From Alphaproteobacteria bacterium (lineage in GTDB: Bacteria > Pseudomonadota > Alphaproteobacteria > Micropepsales > Micropepsaceae): a DNA stretch of 51,511 bases. The stretch spans positions 1 through 51,511 of the forward strand of contig JAGWNK010000027.1 in NCBI GenBank assembly GCA_028871345.1. Direction: 5' to 3'. A program made the position numbers and the translations under genes. Shown one piece after another: positions 36,117-44,504 of this stretch; the stretch's first letter is position 1; every line of letters begins with the position of its first letter. The notes beneath the pieces are model-generated. The model was not told the origin of the DNA. It made no database searches and saw only the letters and a list, made by a program, of their open reading frames with translations.

Positions 36117-37349
36117 TCACGAGGATGCGAGCACGCTCGACCGATTGAACCCGCGTTCCAGGACCAGCGCGAAACAAACGATCATCGCCATCAGTCCCAG
36201 AGGAACATGCGTTGCGCCGGCGATCTCGCGCGCCGCGATGGGAACGAGCCAGAGGGTCGCGAGGGTCAGTTTCTCGTAAGGCAGGAAGCCGCGCGCCACG
36301 CCGTCCGATGCCAGAAGGGCGATGGCGGGGGCCAGCGCCATCATGTCGTAGTCCAGGCAATAGGGCGTGGCGAGCAGCATGCCCAGGCACAGCCCCGCGC
36401 CTTTGACCGCCGCCGTCGCGGGCGAGCGCCACAGCATGACGAGGGAGGCCGCCACGCCCAGGGACATCACACCTTGCAGGGCATAGGCGCCTTCGACCGT
36501 GCCGCCCGACAGGCGGACGAAGGCGAAGGCGCTCTGGATCTTCTGGAAGCCCGTGCCGCCGTCCTCCAGCACGACGACGCGGCTGAAATGCAGTGATGAG
36601 ACGAAGGCCGCCCAGATCCCGGCACCGAAGGCGAGCGTGGCTGCGATCGCGAGGATGCCCACCGTCGCGGCCGCCGCCCCGAACGTCTTCCAGCGCCCGC
36701 TGGCGGCGAGCACCAGCGGGATCAGGAGTCCGAACTGCGGCTTATAGGCAAGAAGCCCGAACAGCACGCCGGCCGTCCAGGCGCGCTTGTCGAGCAGGGC
36801 GAGGGCGCCGGCCAGCAGCGCCGCGGTGGCGAAGCCGTTCTGGCCATGCGTCAGATTGAGGAACACGGCGGAGAAGGCGGCGACGCAGGCCAGCCACAAC
36901 GGATCATTCGCCGTCTGCGGCGCCGGTCCGTGGCGCAGCAGGGCGCGCATGGCGAACATGTAGAGCGCCAGCGTCGCCGCTTGGTAGAGGATCAGTGCTG
37001 GCAGGTAGGGCAATGCCGCCAAGAGGCGCGCGATCAGGAGGAAGAACGGCGGATAGTGCCAGCCGTAGAACGGCGTCGCCGTCCCGAAGATCGCTTGCTC
37101 TTCGCGGTGGTGGCGGGCGGGATCGTAGGCCGCCGCCGGTTCGCCCTGCGCCGCCAGCGTGCCCGCGGCATAGACGTCGGAGAAGTCCGTGCCCAGCGGC
37201 CGACCGCGGTAGTCGTTGAGGTCGTGGGCAGTGACGCCCAGATAGATCACCGCCGCCGCAAATCCGGCGAGGAGAAGGCCCGCCCACAGCCAGGCCCGTT
37301 CGCGCGTCACGGCATCGCCGTGGCGCAGGGATTGAAGGAGACCGTCCAT
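36117..37349 (-). CDS. GT87-type membrane glycosyltransferase-like protein
   Basis: 410 aa polytopic protein of the DUF2029/GT87 family, whose known members are polyprenyl-phosphate-dependent mannosyltransferases. The first periplasmic loop has [11 protein letters not shown], containing the acidic residues expected for catalysis, then AAYDPARHH and [22 protein letters not shown] and [12 protein letters not shown] are further family segments. Eight or more helices are visible. The acceptor sugar or lipid is unknown. ATG 37349 is the better start; TTG 37355 is two codons earlier. It is downstream of nothing obvious and followed by sucC. Confidence 0.85.
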   Translation of the reverse strand: MDGLLQSLRHGDAVTRERAWLWAGLLLAGFAAAVIYLGVTAHDLNDYRGRPLGTDFSDVYAAGTLAAQGEPAAAYDPARHHREEQAIFGTATPFYGWHYPPFFLLIARLLAALPYLPALILYQAATLALYMFAMRALLRHGPAPQTANDPLWLACVAAFSAVFLNLTHGQNGFATAALLAGALALLDKRAWTAGVLFGLLAYKPQFGLLIPLVLAASGRWKTFGAAAATVGILAIAATLAFGAGIWAAFVSSLHFSRVVVLEDGGTGFQKIQSAFAFVRLSGGTVEGAYALQGVMSLGVAASLVMLWRSPATAAVKGAGLCLGMLLATPYCLDYDMMALAPAIALLASDGVARGFLPYEKLTLATLWLVPIAAREIAGATHVPLGLMAMIVCFALVLERGFNRSSVLASS

Positions 37350-37552
37350 GTTCAAGCCTGCGGCATCGGGTGCGCAGGATGGCCCGCCGGGCTTTAACGA
37401 ATGCTTTTCTGCCTCGGGTCTCGGGCCCGCCGCGAAATTCCCTGAAAAAGTGGGAGGACGCGCCCTTCGGCCTCAAGCCGCAGGGGCGCAGGTGGGGGTC
37501 ATCCTGCAATTGCCGAGCATGCTCTTCTATCGGCCTGCGAAGCGCCCTCTCG

Positions 37553-38575
37553 TCATTCCCCGCCCACGCCGCCGTTCAGCGTCATGCCGGTGACGTCGAG
37601 TTCGTGGGCCTCCTGCGCGGTGCCGGCGCAGATCGTGGCGCGGTAGGAGAAGAACATGTCGCCTGTGCCGTATTTGCGCAGGTTCGTGCGTTCGGTGCAG
37701 TCGGGCACCGGCTGCTTGGGGGCGCATTTCAGCATGCCGTCCTTGTAGTGGCGCAGCGCTTCGTTGCTGGTGCACTCGATGGCGTTGCCCGAGGCGTAAG
37801 TTCCCGCCAAGCCCTGGTCGCTCTGGATGACGTCGCCGACGGTGATCCTCAGATGGGCCCCCGGGATGCAGCGCAGGATCTCGCTTTCGGTCGAGGAATC
37901 GAGCCAGGTCTCGCCCACCATGTGCGAGGCGGGGAATTCGCGGCCGTCCGGCCCCACGCAGACGGCGTGGATCGCCTTGACGAGCGTGGCTTCCTGCGCT
38001 CGGCACTGCTGCACGGACTGGATGCCCGAGATGTTCGATTCGTGGCCGTAGCTCTGGGCTTCGAAATAGCTGCCGCCGTAGAAGACGATGTTGTTGCTTA
38101 CGCTGGCGTTGGCGCTGGCCGATGCCTGCGCCCAGGCCTGTGCGAAGGCCGACGCTTCCCCCGAGCCGCCGCCGCCCTTGTTGATGATGATCGTCTTGTT
38201 GATGTCGATGTTCTTGTTGATCGTGATGTTCTTCGAAATGTCGACGGTCTTCGAGGCGTCGATGTTCTTGTTGATGGTGATGTTCTTGTTGATCGTCACC
38301 GGCTTGTTGATGCTGATCGTGTTGTTGACGGTGACCGGCTTGTAGACGTTGACATTCTTGGTGATCGTCACCGGCTTGTTGATGCTGATCGTGTTGTTGA
38401 TGGTGACCGGCTTGTTGATGGTGATCCACTTGCCGCCCCCGCCGCAGCCCGGCTTTCCGCCGAAATTGCCGTGGAATCCGCCTTGCGATCCGGCCTGTGC
38501 GCCAGTAAGCGGCAGTGACACCAGCGCCGTGGTTGTGAGTATTGCGACGATGGCGTTCAAAGGCCTGCGCGACAT
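37553..38575 (-). CDS. Secreted protein with a short beta-strand repeat domain
   Basis: 340 aa. A signal peptide (1-28, GAQA-GS) is followed by a Gly-rich linker and, from 50 to 133, an unusual run of alternating hydrophobic and polar residues built from units such as INKPVTI, NNTIS and INKNIT repeated about fourteen times. Every second residue is Ile or Val, so it should form a narrow beta-solenoid or stacked sheet. A Ser/Ala/Gln-rich hinge (140-160) and a C-terminal domain with about eight cysteines follow. It suits a surface fibre or adhesin. I know no named family. ATG 38575 follows AGGGAG. Free-standing, divergent from rhomboid. Confidence 0.8.
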   Translation of the reverse strand: MSRRPLNAIVAILTTTALVSLPLTGAQAGSQGGFHGNFGGKPGCGGGGKWITINKPVTINNTISINKPVTITKNVNVYKPVTVNNTISINKPVTINKNITINKNIDASKTVDISKNITINKNIDINKTIIINKGGGGSGEASAFAQAWAQASASANASVSNNIVFYGGSYFEAQSYGHESNISGIQSVQQCRAQEATLVKAIHAVCVGPDGREFPASHMVGETWLDSSTESEILRCIPGAHLRITVGDVIQSDQGLAGTYASGNAIECTSNEALRHYKDGMLKCAPKQPVPDCTERTNLRKYGTGDMFFSYRATICAGTAQEAHELDVTGMTLNGGVGGE

Positions 38576-38766
38576 TGGTATAGCTCCCTTGCTCCGGCCA
38601 TTCCTGCGGCGAGCCTTCCGGAGCAGCGCCTGAAGCCGGTGGAACGAGCCCAAATGACCGCATGGTCATCTTCACGAATTGTGCCAGGGACCGCCTCGGC
38701 TTTGCCGTGTTTGCCGGCCCATATTGGGACAGCAAACGACCGCGGCGGCCGGGGAGGGCGCCGGCC

Positions 38767-39471
38767 ATGATCCCGATCTCGGACGACAACCCGACGCGCA
38801 CCACGCCCTTCGTGACCTGGGCGATCATTCTCGCCTGCGTCGTGGTTTACGTGTGGGAGCTGCGCGTGGGCTCGGCGATGGGGCCCGTCTACTGGCATTA
38901 CGGCTTCACGCCGCGTTCGCTGATGTCGCCGCAACTCGACGCGGGGAATCCGGCCCTGCCGCCGGCGGCCACGATCTTCACCTCGATGTTCCTGCACGGC
39001 GGCTTCTGGCACCTGGCGGGAAACATGCTCTATCTCTGGATTTTCGGTAACAACATCGAGGACGCGATGGGGCACGCCCGCTTCATCGTGTTCTATCTCG
39101 TCAGCGGCGTGGCGGCGGCGTTGACCATGGCGTTCATGGATCCGTCCTCGACGGTGCCGATGGTGGGCGCTTCAGGCGCCATCTCCGGCGTTCTCGGGGC
39201 CTATATGCTGCTTTATCCGCGGGCGCGGGTCACAGTCGTCGTGCCGCTTCTCATCATCCTCTATCCTTTCCGGCTCAGCGCCGTCTGGGTGGTGGGCGCA
39301 TGGTTTGCCATGCAGTTGTTTGCGGCGACGGTGTCCACGCCCGACAGCCCTGGCGTCGCCTGGTGGGCCCATGTCGGAGGCTTTCTGGCCGGTGCCGCGC
39401 TCACGCCCTTTCTCAAATCCGCCAGCGTGCCCTTCTTCGGTCCCAAGTTCAGCCGCGGGCCGTGGGGATGA
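38767..39471 (+). CDS. Rhomboid family intramembrane serine protease
   Basis: 234 aa, six membrane helices. The catalytic serine is S136 in GASGAISG and the histidine H202 in AHVGGFLAG; N86 in HLAGNMLYLW stabilises the oxyanion, and the WR-type loop reads HGGFWH. It cleaves membrane proteins near their helices; bacterial targets are mostly unknown. ATG 38767 is used because the NPTRTTPFVTW opening is typical. The PAS gene begins 101 bp downstream. Confidence 0.93.
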   Translation: MIPISDDNPTRTTPFVTWAIILACVVVYVWELRVGSAMGPVYWHYGFTPRSLMSPQLDAGNPALPPAATIFTSMFLHGGFWHLAGNMLYLWIFGNNIEDAMGHARFIVFYLVSGVAAALTMAFMDPSSTVPMVGASGAISGVLGAYMLLYPRARVTVVVPLLIILYPFRLSAVWVVGAWFAMQLFAATVSTPDSPGVAWWAHVGGFLAGAALTPFLKSASVPFFGPKFSRGPWG

Positions 39472-39572
39472 GTGGCACGGGATTCGCTGGATCGATCCTG
39501 CAACGGTGCGTCGGCGCTCTGAACTGGATCAGAACGGGACCGCCGCGGGATGGGTCAACGGGGTACGGGGTT

Positions 39573-40253
39573 ATGAAACACAGAAACAGTCACTTGCTGG
39601 TGGGATACTGGAGCCGTCTCCGCCACTTGCACGACGTCCCGGACCAGACCGACATCGATCCGCGCGACATCAAGCGGCTTCTGCCTTACGTCTTCATTCT
39701 CGATGCCGAGGACCCGGCCCGCCCCATTTACCGTCTGGCCGGCACCGCGCTGTGCGAGCGCTTCGGTTTCGAGCTCAAAGGCACCGGTTTTCTCGCGCAT
39801 TGGGAAGCGCGCTCGGCCACGGCGCTCGTCTCGCTGCTGGAGCAGTCGCTGAAGATGCGCCAGCCCGTCTGCCTCACATCCATCGGCGCCAGCGTCGATT
39901 GCGGCATGGTGGAGCTTGAGACCGTGCTCGCGCCGATCAAGTTCGGCAGCAGGGGACCGACGCGCTTCGTCGGCATGATCCAGGTGCTGAGCGACGCCAA
40001 TCTCTTGTGCGGCCGCCCGGTCGCCTTCCAGCGGCTGGCCGCCTCGCAGCTGATCCGCGAAGGCGACCCCCGTCCCGTCTATCACAACAGCGAACCGCCG
40101 CCGCCCCCGCCGCCGATGCTGCGCGGCCATCCCAAAGCGCCGCATCTGCGCCTCATCGTGTCGCGGGACAAGCCTGCGGTGATGACCTTCGCGGCAGAAG
40201 ACATCCTGACGCGCATGTTCAACACCTTCGGGTCACAGCTGGGCGCCGGCTGA
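39573..40253 (+). CDS. PAS domain protein (PAS_5 type)
   Basis: 226 aa with one PAS fold of the PAS_5 group, common in alphaproteobacteria: YWSRLRHLHDVPDQTDIDP, LLPYVFILDAEDPARPIYRLAGTALCERFG in pieces, LAHW and EQSLKMRQPVCLTS. There is no output kinase, cyclase or DNA-binding domain; a Pro-rich linker leads to a short helical tail. It may be a free sensor that binds a partner. ATG 39573 is chosen over frame extensions into the rhomboid gene's 3' spacer. A palindromic terminator lies 31 bp downstream. Confidence 0.88.
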   Translation: MKHRNSHLLVGYWSRLRHLHDVPDQTDIDPRDIKRLLPYVFILDAEDPARPIYRLAGTALCERFGFELKGTGFLAHWEARSATALVSLLEQSLKMRQPVCLTSIGASVDCGMVELETVLAPIKFGSRGPTRFVGMIQVLSDANLLCGRPVAFQRLAASQLIREGDPRPVYHNSEPPPPPPPMLRGHPKAPHLRLIVSRDKPAVMTFAAEDILTRMFNTFGSQLGAG

Positions 40254-40284
40254 CGCGCCTGCGATCCGCACGCCCGAAAACAAA

Positions 40285-40308
40285 CATGGCCCGCGATCGC
40301 GGGCCATG
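40285..40308 (-). terminator. Perfect 24-bp palindrome, probable bidirectional terminator
   Basis: CATGGCCCGCGA and its exact complement meet at 40296/40297, an uninterrupted 24-bp palindrome. On the minus strand it is followed by TTTGTTTT (40277-40284), so it should end the leftward gene 40329-40667; on the plus strand no U-tract follows. Confidence 0.65.
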
Positions 40309-40328
40309 GCCGTTGCAAGAGTGTTGTG

Positions 40329-40667
40329 TCAGCGCCCGTCGGTCGGCTGGGGCGGCGGCTGGTTGGGGTCGCCGGGCGGATGATCGATCGGGTCGTTGTG
40401 CATGATGTTGCGGTCGAAATTCGCCTCGTGCTGCTTGTCCTGCAGATAGGGGACTTCATAGCGCTCGATGATCGCGCGGTAGCTTTCGAATTTCTGCATG
40501 TCTTCCGGCAGGCGCTTGTCGCAGCGGTCCGCGGGCAGATGCTGTTCTTCCGTGCACCAGATGTCGAAATCCAGCGTGCGCACGGGATACGTCGCTGACG
40601 ACTGGCCGTTGGCGGCGGCTGCGACCGCCAGGGTCATGCTCACGAGCGCCAGGATATTGCGTTTCAT
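40329..40667 (-). CDS. Small secreted protein, unknown
   Basis: 112 aa. The signal peptide ends near AAANGQ, about residue 22. The mature part is charged, with two cysteines (IWCTEEQ, DRCDKRL) about ten residues apart and a C-terminal Pro/Gln/Asn-rich tail (GDPNQPPPQPTDG). It may be periplasmic or surface-exposed. No family was recognised. It is convergent with the PAS gene; ATG 40667 is well placed and the terminator downstream is clear. Confidence 0.72.
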   Translation of the reverse strand: MKRNILALVSMTLAVAAAANGQSSATYPVRTLDFDIWCTEEQHLPADRCDKRLPEDMQKFESYRAIIERYEVPYLQDKQHEANFDRNIMHNDPIDHPPGDPNQPPPQPTDGR

Positions 40668-40758
40668 CGACTCACCTTACGCCTGATACGAACGCGGCGG
40701 AAGTTGTCCGAATGTAACGCTCGAACAGAATGCGACGGCCTTCGTTCGCGAATTTGTC

Positions 40759-42387
40759 TCAAACTGTCACCGTGTCGGAGAGAACCTGCCCCAGGCGCGC
40801 CTTGCCCAGGATCAGATCTGCGGCTTTCTCGGCGATCATGACGGTCGGTGCGTTGGTATTGCCCGAGATCACTTGCGGCATGACCGAGGCGTCGACCACG
40901 CGCAGCGCCTCGACGCCGCGCACGCGCAGCGACGGGTCCACGACGCTGTCGGGATCTGAGCCCATGCGGGCCGTGCCGACCGGGTGATAGATCGTCTCCG
41001 CGGTCTGTCGAATGAACGCGTCGATCTCGCTGTCGTTGCGTACCGACAGGCCCGGCATGAGTTCGGCCCCGCGGAACGCGTCGAAGGCGGGCTGGGCAAA
41101 GACCTCGCGGGCGATCTTCACGCCCTGGCGCAGCGCCCGCAAATCCTCGTCAGCGGCGAGATAATTGGGCTGGATCAGCGGCGGCGCCAGGGCATCGGCG
41201 GATTTGAGCGAGATGGTTCCCCGCGATTGGGGCCGCAGGTGACAAACATGTGTCATATAGCCGTGTCGGTCGCTCTTGCGCCTGGTGTGGTCGAACATCA
41301 ACGCCGCGATGAAATGGAACTGCAGATCGGGAGTGGCCAGTTCCGGGCGGCTCTTGAGGAAGGCGCCGGATTCCAGGCCTTGCCCGGTCGCCACGCCGGT
41401 TCCAAAGAGCAGGTATTCCAGTCCCGTTTTGAGCCGGATGAGCGGGTGGTTCTGGCTGTGGAAGGTGATGGGCTGCGTGCAGGCGACCTGGATCGAGCAA
41501 TCGAGATGATCCTGCAGATTGCGGCCGACCTCGATTGACGGCGCGATCACGGGAATGTCGAAGCGTCGCAGCAGATCGGGATCGCCGATCCCCGACAGCA
41601 TCAGGATCTGCGGCGTGTTCACGGCGCCGCCCGACAGGATCACTTCGCGCGCCGCGGCAACGCGCGCCGACCCGCCGTCGCACAGGAATTCGACGCCGCA
41701 GGCGCGCGTGCCTTCGAACAGCACGCGGGTGACGTGGGCAAAGGAGGCAATGCGCAGATTGGGGCGGTGCAGAACGGGTTTCAGATATGCCGTCGCGGCG
41801 CTGCAGCGCCGGCCGTTGTGGATGGTGAGATGATAAGGCCCGAAGCCCTCCTGCGACGGTCCGCTGAAGTCGCGCGTTTCGGGATAGCCCGCTTGGGCTC
41901 CGGCGCGGATGAAGGCGGGGAACAGCGGGTTGGTCGATCGGCCGTTCGAGACGCGCAGCGGTCCGCCGCCGCCGTGCCATTCGTCGGCCCCGTTCTCGTT
42001 GCCCTCCGAGATCTTGAAATAGGGCAGCACCTCCTCCCACGACCAGCCGTCGCAGCCGAGTTGGCGCCAGTGGTCATAGTCGCGCGCCTGTCCGCGGGTG
42101 TAGATCATGCCGTTGATCGACGATGATCCGCCCCAACCCTTGCCGCGCGGCCAGTAGAGGCGGCGGTTGTTGAGCGCGGGCTGTTCCTCGGTCTCGTAGT
42201 ACCAGTTGTAGGGATTGGGCTTGCCCAGCAGATCCGGAATGCCGGCCGGCATGTGGATCATCAGCGACTTGTCGCGGCCGCCCGCTTCGACCAGGAGCAC
42301 CCGGCAGCCCGGATCGGCGCTCAGCCGGTTGGCGAGCACGCAGCCGGCGCTTCCGGCGCCGACGATGACGTAGTCATAGGAATCCAT
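40759..42387 (-). CDS. GMC family FAD oxidoreductase (choline dehydrogenase-like)
   Basis: 542 aa. It starts DYVIVGAGSAGCVLANRLS with the FAD dinucleotide-binding motif at about 7-22; GKGWGGSSSINGMIYTRG, GGAVNTPQILMLSGIGD, YHPVGTARMG with the catalytic histidine and SGNTNAPTVMIAEKAADLI follow. It matches the choline/alcohol dehydrogenase branch (BetA, AlkJ) but the substrate alcohol is not predictable and no betaine genes are nearby. ATG 42387 lies directly on the FAD fold; the longer frame to 42594 is not supported. Monocistronic. Confidence 0.93.
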   Translation of the reverse strand: MDSYDYVIVGAGSAGCVLANRLSADPGCRVLLVEAGGRDKSLMIHMPAGIPDLLGKPNPYNWYYETEEQPALNNRRLYWPRGKGWGGSSSINGMIYTRGQARDYDHWRQLGCDGWSWEEVLPYFKISEGNENGADEWHGGGGPLRVSNGRSTNPLFPAFIRAGAQAGYPETRDFSGPSQEGFGPYHLTIHNGRRCSAATAYLKPVLHRPNLRIASFAHVTRVLFEGTRACGVEFLCDGGSARVAAAREVILSGGAVNTPQILMLSGIGDPDLLRRFDIPVIAPSIEVGRNLQDHLDCSIQVACTQPITFHSQNHPLIRLKTGLEYLLFGTGVATGQGLESGAFLKSRPELATPDLQFHFIAALMFDHTRRKSDRHGYMTHVCHLRPQSRGTISLKSADALAPPLIQPNYLAADEDLRALRQGVKIAREVFAQPAFDAFRGAELMPGLSVRNDSEIDAFIRQTAETIYHPVGTARMGSDPDSVVDPSLRVRGVEALRVVDASVMPQVISGNTNAPTVMIAEKAADLILGKARLGQVLSDTVTV

Positions 42388-42461
42388 GGGACGCCCAACC
42401 CGCCTGCCGCGCGCCCACGATAACCGCGGCTGTGAGGCGGGTGCAAAACATCCTTTTGGAC

Positions 42462-43079
42462 TTAGGGCAGGGTGGCGCCGTCTTCCGGGGCGTTGCTCTG
42501 GGGTGCCGCCGGCTTTTTTGCCGCCGCCGCTTGGGCAACCATCGTGGCTTCGTTTTCCAGCCGCCCCAGCGAGATGTCGAAGGAGCGCTTGCATTGCGCC
42601 GCGGAAGCCGCCTGGGTGGTCACTTCCAGGTTCAGCCGCCAGCAGTCCCAGTCCGCCTGGGCGCGGGCCGCGTCGCGCGGGTAGACGTCTTGCGCGGTCG
42701 TCAGGGCGCGGATCAGGCGGTCGCGCAGGTCGTGGGATGCGACATCACGGCTCGGCTCCGGATCGACCAGTTGCCCCTGCGACAGCTGCAAGGCCTTGGC
42801 GGCAAATTGGTTGGCGAGGGTCGCCACGTCGCTGGGTTTCTCGTTGAGGGAGAACGAGCCTTCCTGGTCGAACGACGTGTAGCTGGCCTGGCCCATGTCC
42901 CCGAAAGAGTGGGCGAGGAAGGCGTAATCCGAGAACAAGGCCTGGTTGAATGGTGAACCGGACGCCGTCGCCGTTTTCAGGTCATCCAACGAGCTGAAAT
43001 TAACACAACCCGCAACCAACACGGCCGCAATACCCGCTGTGATTGCAAAGACCGTGCGCCCAGCCCTACGATTTACCAT
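42462..43079 (-). CDS. Lipoprotein, unknown (OmpA-lipoprotein-like N-terminal domain)
   Basis: 205 aa. A lipobox LVAGC places the acylated cysteine at about residue 25 after a basic, hydrophobic signal. SPFNQALFSDYAFLAHS resembles the N-terminal domain that precedes OmpA in some alphaproteobacterial lipoproteins, yet no OmpA peptidoglycan-binding domain follows; instead there is a helical, Ala/Gln-rich end. It may be an outer-membrane-anchored helper. The spacer upstream, shared with the PilZ gene, carries a CtrA-like box. Confidence 0.75.
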   Translation of the reverse strand: MVNRRAGRTVFAITAGIAAVLVAGCVNFSSLDDLKTATASGSPFNQALFSDYAFLAHSFGDMGQASYTSFDQEGSFSLNEKPSDVATLANQFAAKALQLSQGQLVDPEPSRDVASHDLRDRLIRALTTAQDVYPRDAARAQADWDCWRLNLEVTTQAASAAQCKRSFDISLGRLENEATMVAQAAAAKKPAAPQSNAPEDGATLP

Positions 43080-43133
43080 CGATTCTCTCCCCGACGCCAG
43101 CGGAAGCCATGCCGAGGCGCCGCGGCGCCAAGG

Positions 43134-43148
43134 TTAAGAAAGTGTTAG
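43134..43148 (-). promoter_or_regulatory. CtrA-like box between the lipoprotein and PilZ genes
   Basis: Read on the minus strand this is CTAA-N7-TTAACC, 7 of 8 matches to TTAA-N7-TTAA with the same CTT.CTTAACC context as the fliX box. It is about 55 bp before the lipoprotein start and 108 bp before the PilZ start, so it could serve either. Confidence 0.4.
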
Positions 43149-43255
43149 CGGCCCCAGAGGGTTGCGTCGAACGTAAACGATCCATTGAGGTCTTCATCGC
43201 ACACTGGCTCCTCGATGGCAAAGGCAGGGGGGACGCTCACGTCCGCGCGTAAAGG

Positions 43256-43876
43256 ATGAAAAATGTCGATCCTGTAGTCGCCAAATCGCGCGCCGAGCGG
43301 CGCCGATTCCGGCGGGTGCCCGTCAATCTGCCGGGCAAGCTGTTCGTCCCGGGAGACGGCCAGGAAAGCGCCTGCACGGTCGCCGACCTGTCGCCGGGCG
43401 GGGCACAGATCGACTGCGTCCTGCCGCTCGAACAGGGCACGCCGGTCGTGCTGTACGTCAATGGTTTCGGCCGCTTCGAAGGAACTGTGGCGCGGCGCGA
43501 GGAGAAGTTCCTCGGCATCCGCTTCGTCTCGAGCGCGCTCAAGCGCGAGCGCACCGCCGAGCAGCTGACCCTGTTCATGAATCAGGGCCTGGTCGACAAC
43601 GCCGATCTGCGCCGCCACGACCGCGCCCCGACCAAAGGCTTGACGCGGTTCACGCGCGCCGACGGACAGATCGTGCCTTGCGAGGTGCTCGACTTGTCGA
43701 TGAGCGGCATTTCGGTGAAGACCGAATTGCGCCCGCCCATCGGCGAGTTCGTGCTCATCGGGCAAATGGCCGGACGCATTGCGCGCCATCACGAAGACGG
43801 CATCGGCATCGAATTCGTCGGCGTGACGCATTCGACCACCGAGCGCCTGCGCGCCCAGCTCACCGCTGCGAGATAG
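43256..43876 (+). CDS. Tandem PilZ domain protein
   Basis: 206 aa with two PilZ domains. Each keeps the cyclic di-GMP motifs: RRRFRRVPV with DLSPGGAQI in the first, RRHDRAP with DLSMSGISV in the second. Such proteins bind one or two c-di-GMP molecules and often affect motility, attachment or polysaccharide. There is no effector domain, so it may act by binding a partner. ATG 43256 follows AAAGG. Confidence 0.9.
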   Translation: MKNVDPVVAKSRAERRRFRRVPVNLPGKLFVPGDGQESACTVADLSPGGAQIDCVLPLEQGTPVVLYVNGFGRFEGTVARREEKFLGIRFVSSALKRERTAEQLTLFMNQGLVDNADLRRHDRAPTKGLTRFTRADGQIVPCEVLDLSMSGISVKTELRPPIGEFVLIGQMAGRIARHHEDGIGIEFVGVTHSTTERLRAQLTAAR

Positions 43877-43890
43877 CAGCGCTTCGTTTG

Positions 43891-43960
43891 CCTCCCCTAT
43901 TTCAGGGGGAGGTCGATTTGTCCTTCGCGTCGCAAAGGACAAATCGGGTGGGGGTCATCC
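43891..43960 (+). repeat. Dispersed double-hairpin repeat, copy 7
   Basis: CCTCCCC/GGGGGAGG (43891-43912), then a long perfect second stem CGATTTGTCCTT/AAAGGACAAATCG (43914-43946, one base offset) and the GGTGGGGGTCAT tail. This is the best-preserved copy with the longest second stem. Confidence 0.72.
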
Positions 43961-44065
43961 CCCGAATGATGGTGGCTTGCGTCCTCTCCCAGCCACCTCG
44001 CGACGGTCCGGCCTTTTCTCGTCAAGGATGGGAATTTGCGATGGCCCTGTTCTGAAACGGCAGGA

Positions 44066-44458
44066 TCAACGCGCGTGGCGCTCGGTGGATGGGGCGGGCC
44101 AAAGTCCCAGTTCTGCCCGCTTCTTCTTCGGCAGGGCCTGGACGATCAGGGCGTGGGCGCGCGCCAGATAGGCCTTCAGCTCTTTCGCCTTCAGCGCATC
44201 GAGCCGTTCGAGATATACCCACTTCGCCCGCGCCAGATAGGGCGCCGCGATGATGTGCGGAAGCTGCGTCAGGATCTCGAAGCTCGTCTCGCCCGCCTTG
44301 AAGAACAGATGATGGGGCCGGTCGCTTTTTGGTCCCAGCATGGCGAACATCTTGCCGCCGACCTTGTAGACACGCTCTTCGCCCCATTGCACGCTGAGCG
44401 TGGCGCCGGGCAGGGACAGGCAGAACGACTCGATGGCGGCATGGGTCGGATGTGTCAT
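44066..44458 (-). CDS. MmcQ/YjbR family protein
   Basis: 130 aa. The pattern AAIESFCLSLPGATLSVQWGEERVYKVGGKMFAML, in pieces, and WVYLERLDALKAKELKAYLARAHALIV define the CyaY-like YjbR fold. Roles proposed for the family include DNA binding, but evidence is thin. The end is basic (KKKRAEL). ATG 44458 fits the fold; ATG 44476 is an alternative. Divergent from the methyltransferase gene with 46 bp between, so both promoters overlap. Confidence 0.87.
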   Translation of the reverse strand: MTHPTHAAIESFCLSLPGATLSVQWGEERVYKVGGKMFAMLGPKSDRPHHLFFKAGETSFEILTQLPHIIAAPYLARAKWVYLERLDALKAKELKAYLARAHALIVQALPKKKRAELGLWPAPSTERHAR

Positions 44459-44504
44459 GTGGAGCAGGTGTATCATCGCGCAGGTTCGCAGGTAGGGGAA
44501 GGCC

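Noticed and set aside
38173..38430. Regular DNA repeats that could be read as a CRISPR-like or minisatellite array
   Set aside because: The repeats are in phase with codons of a secreted protein and reflect its peptide repeat; there are no constant repeats with unique spacers and no cas genes.
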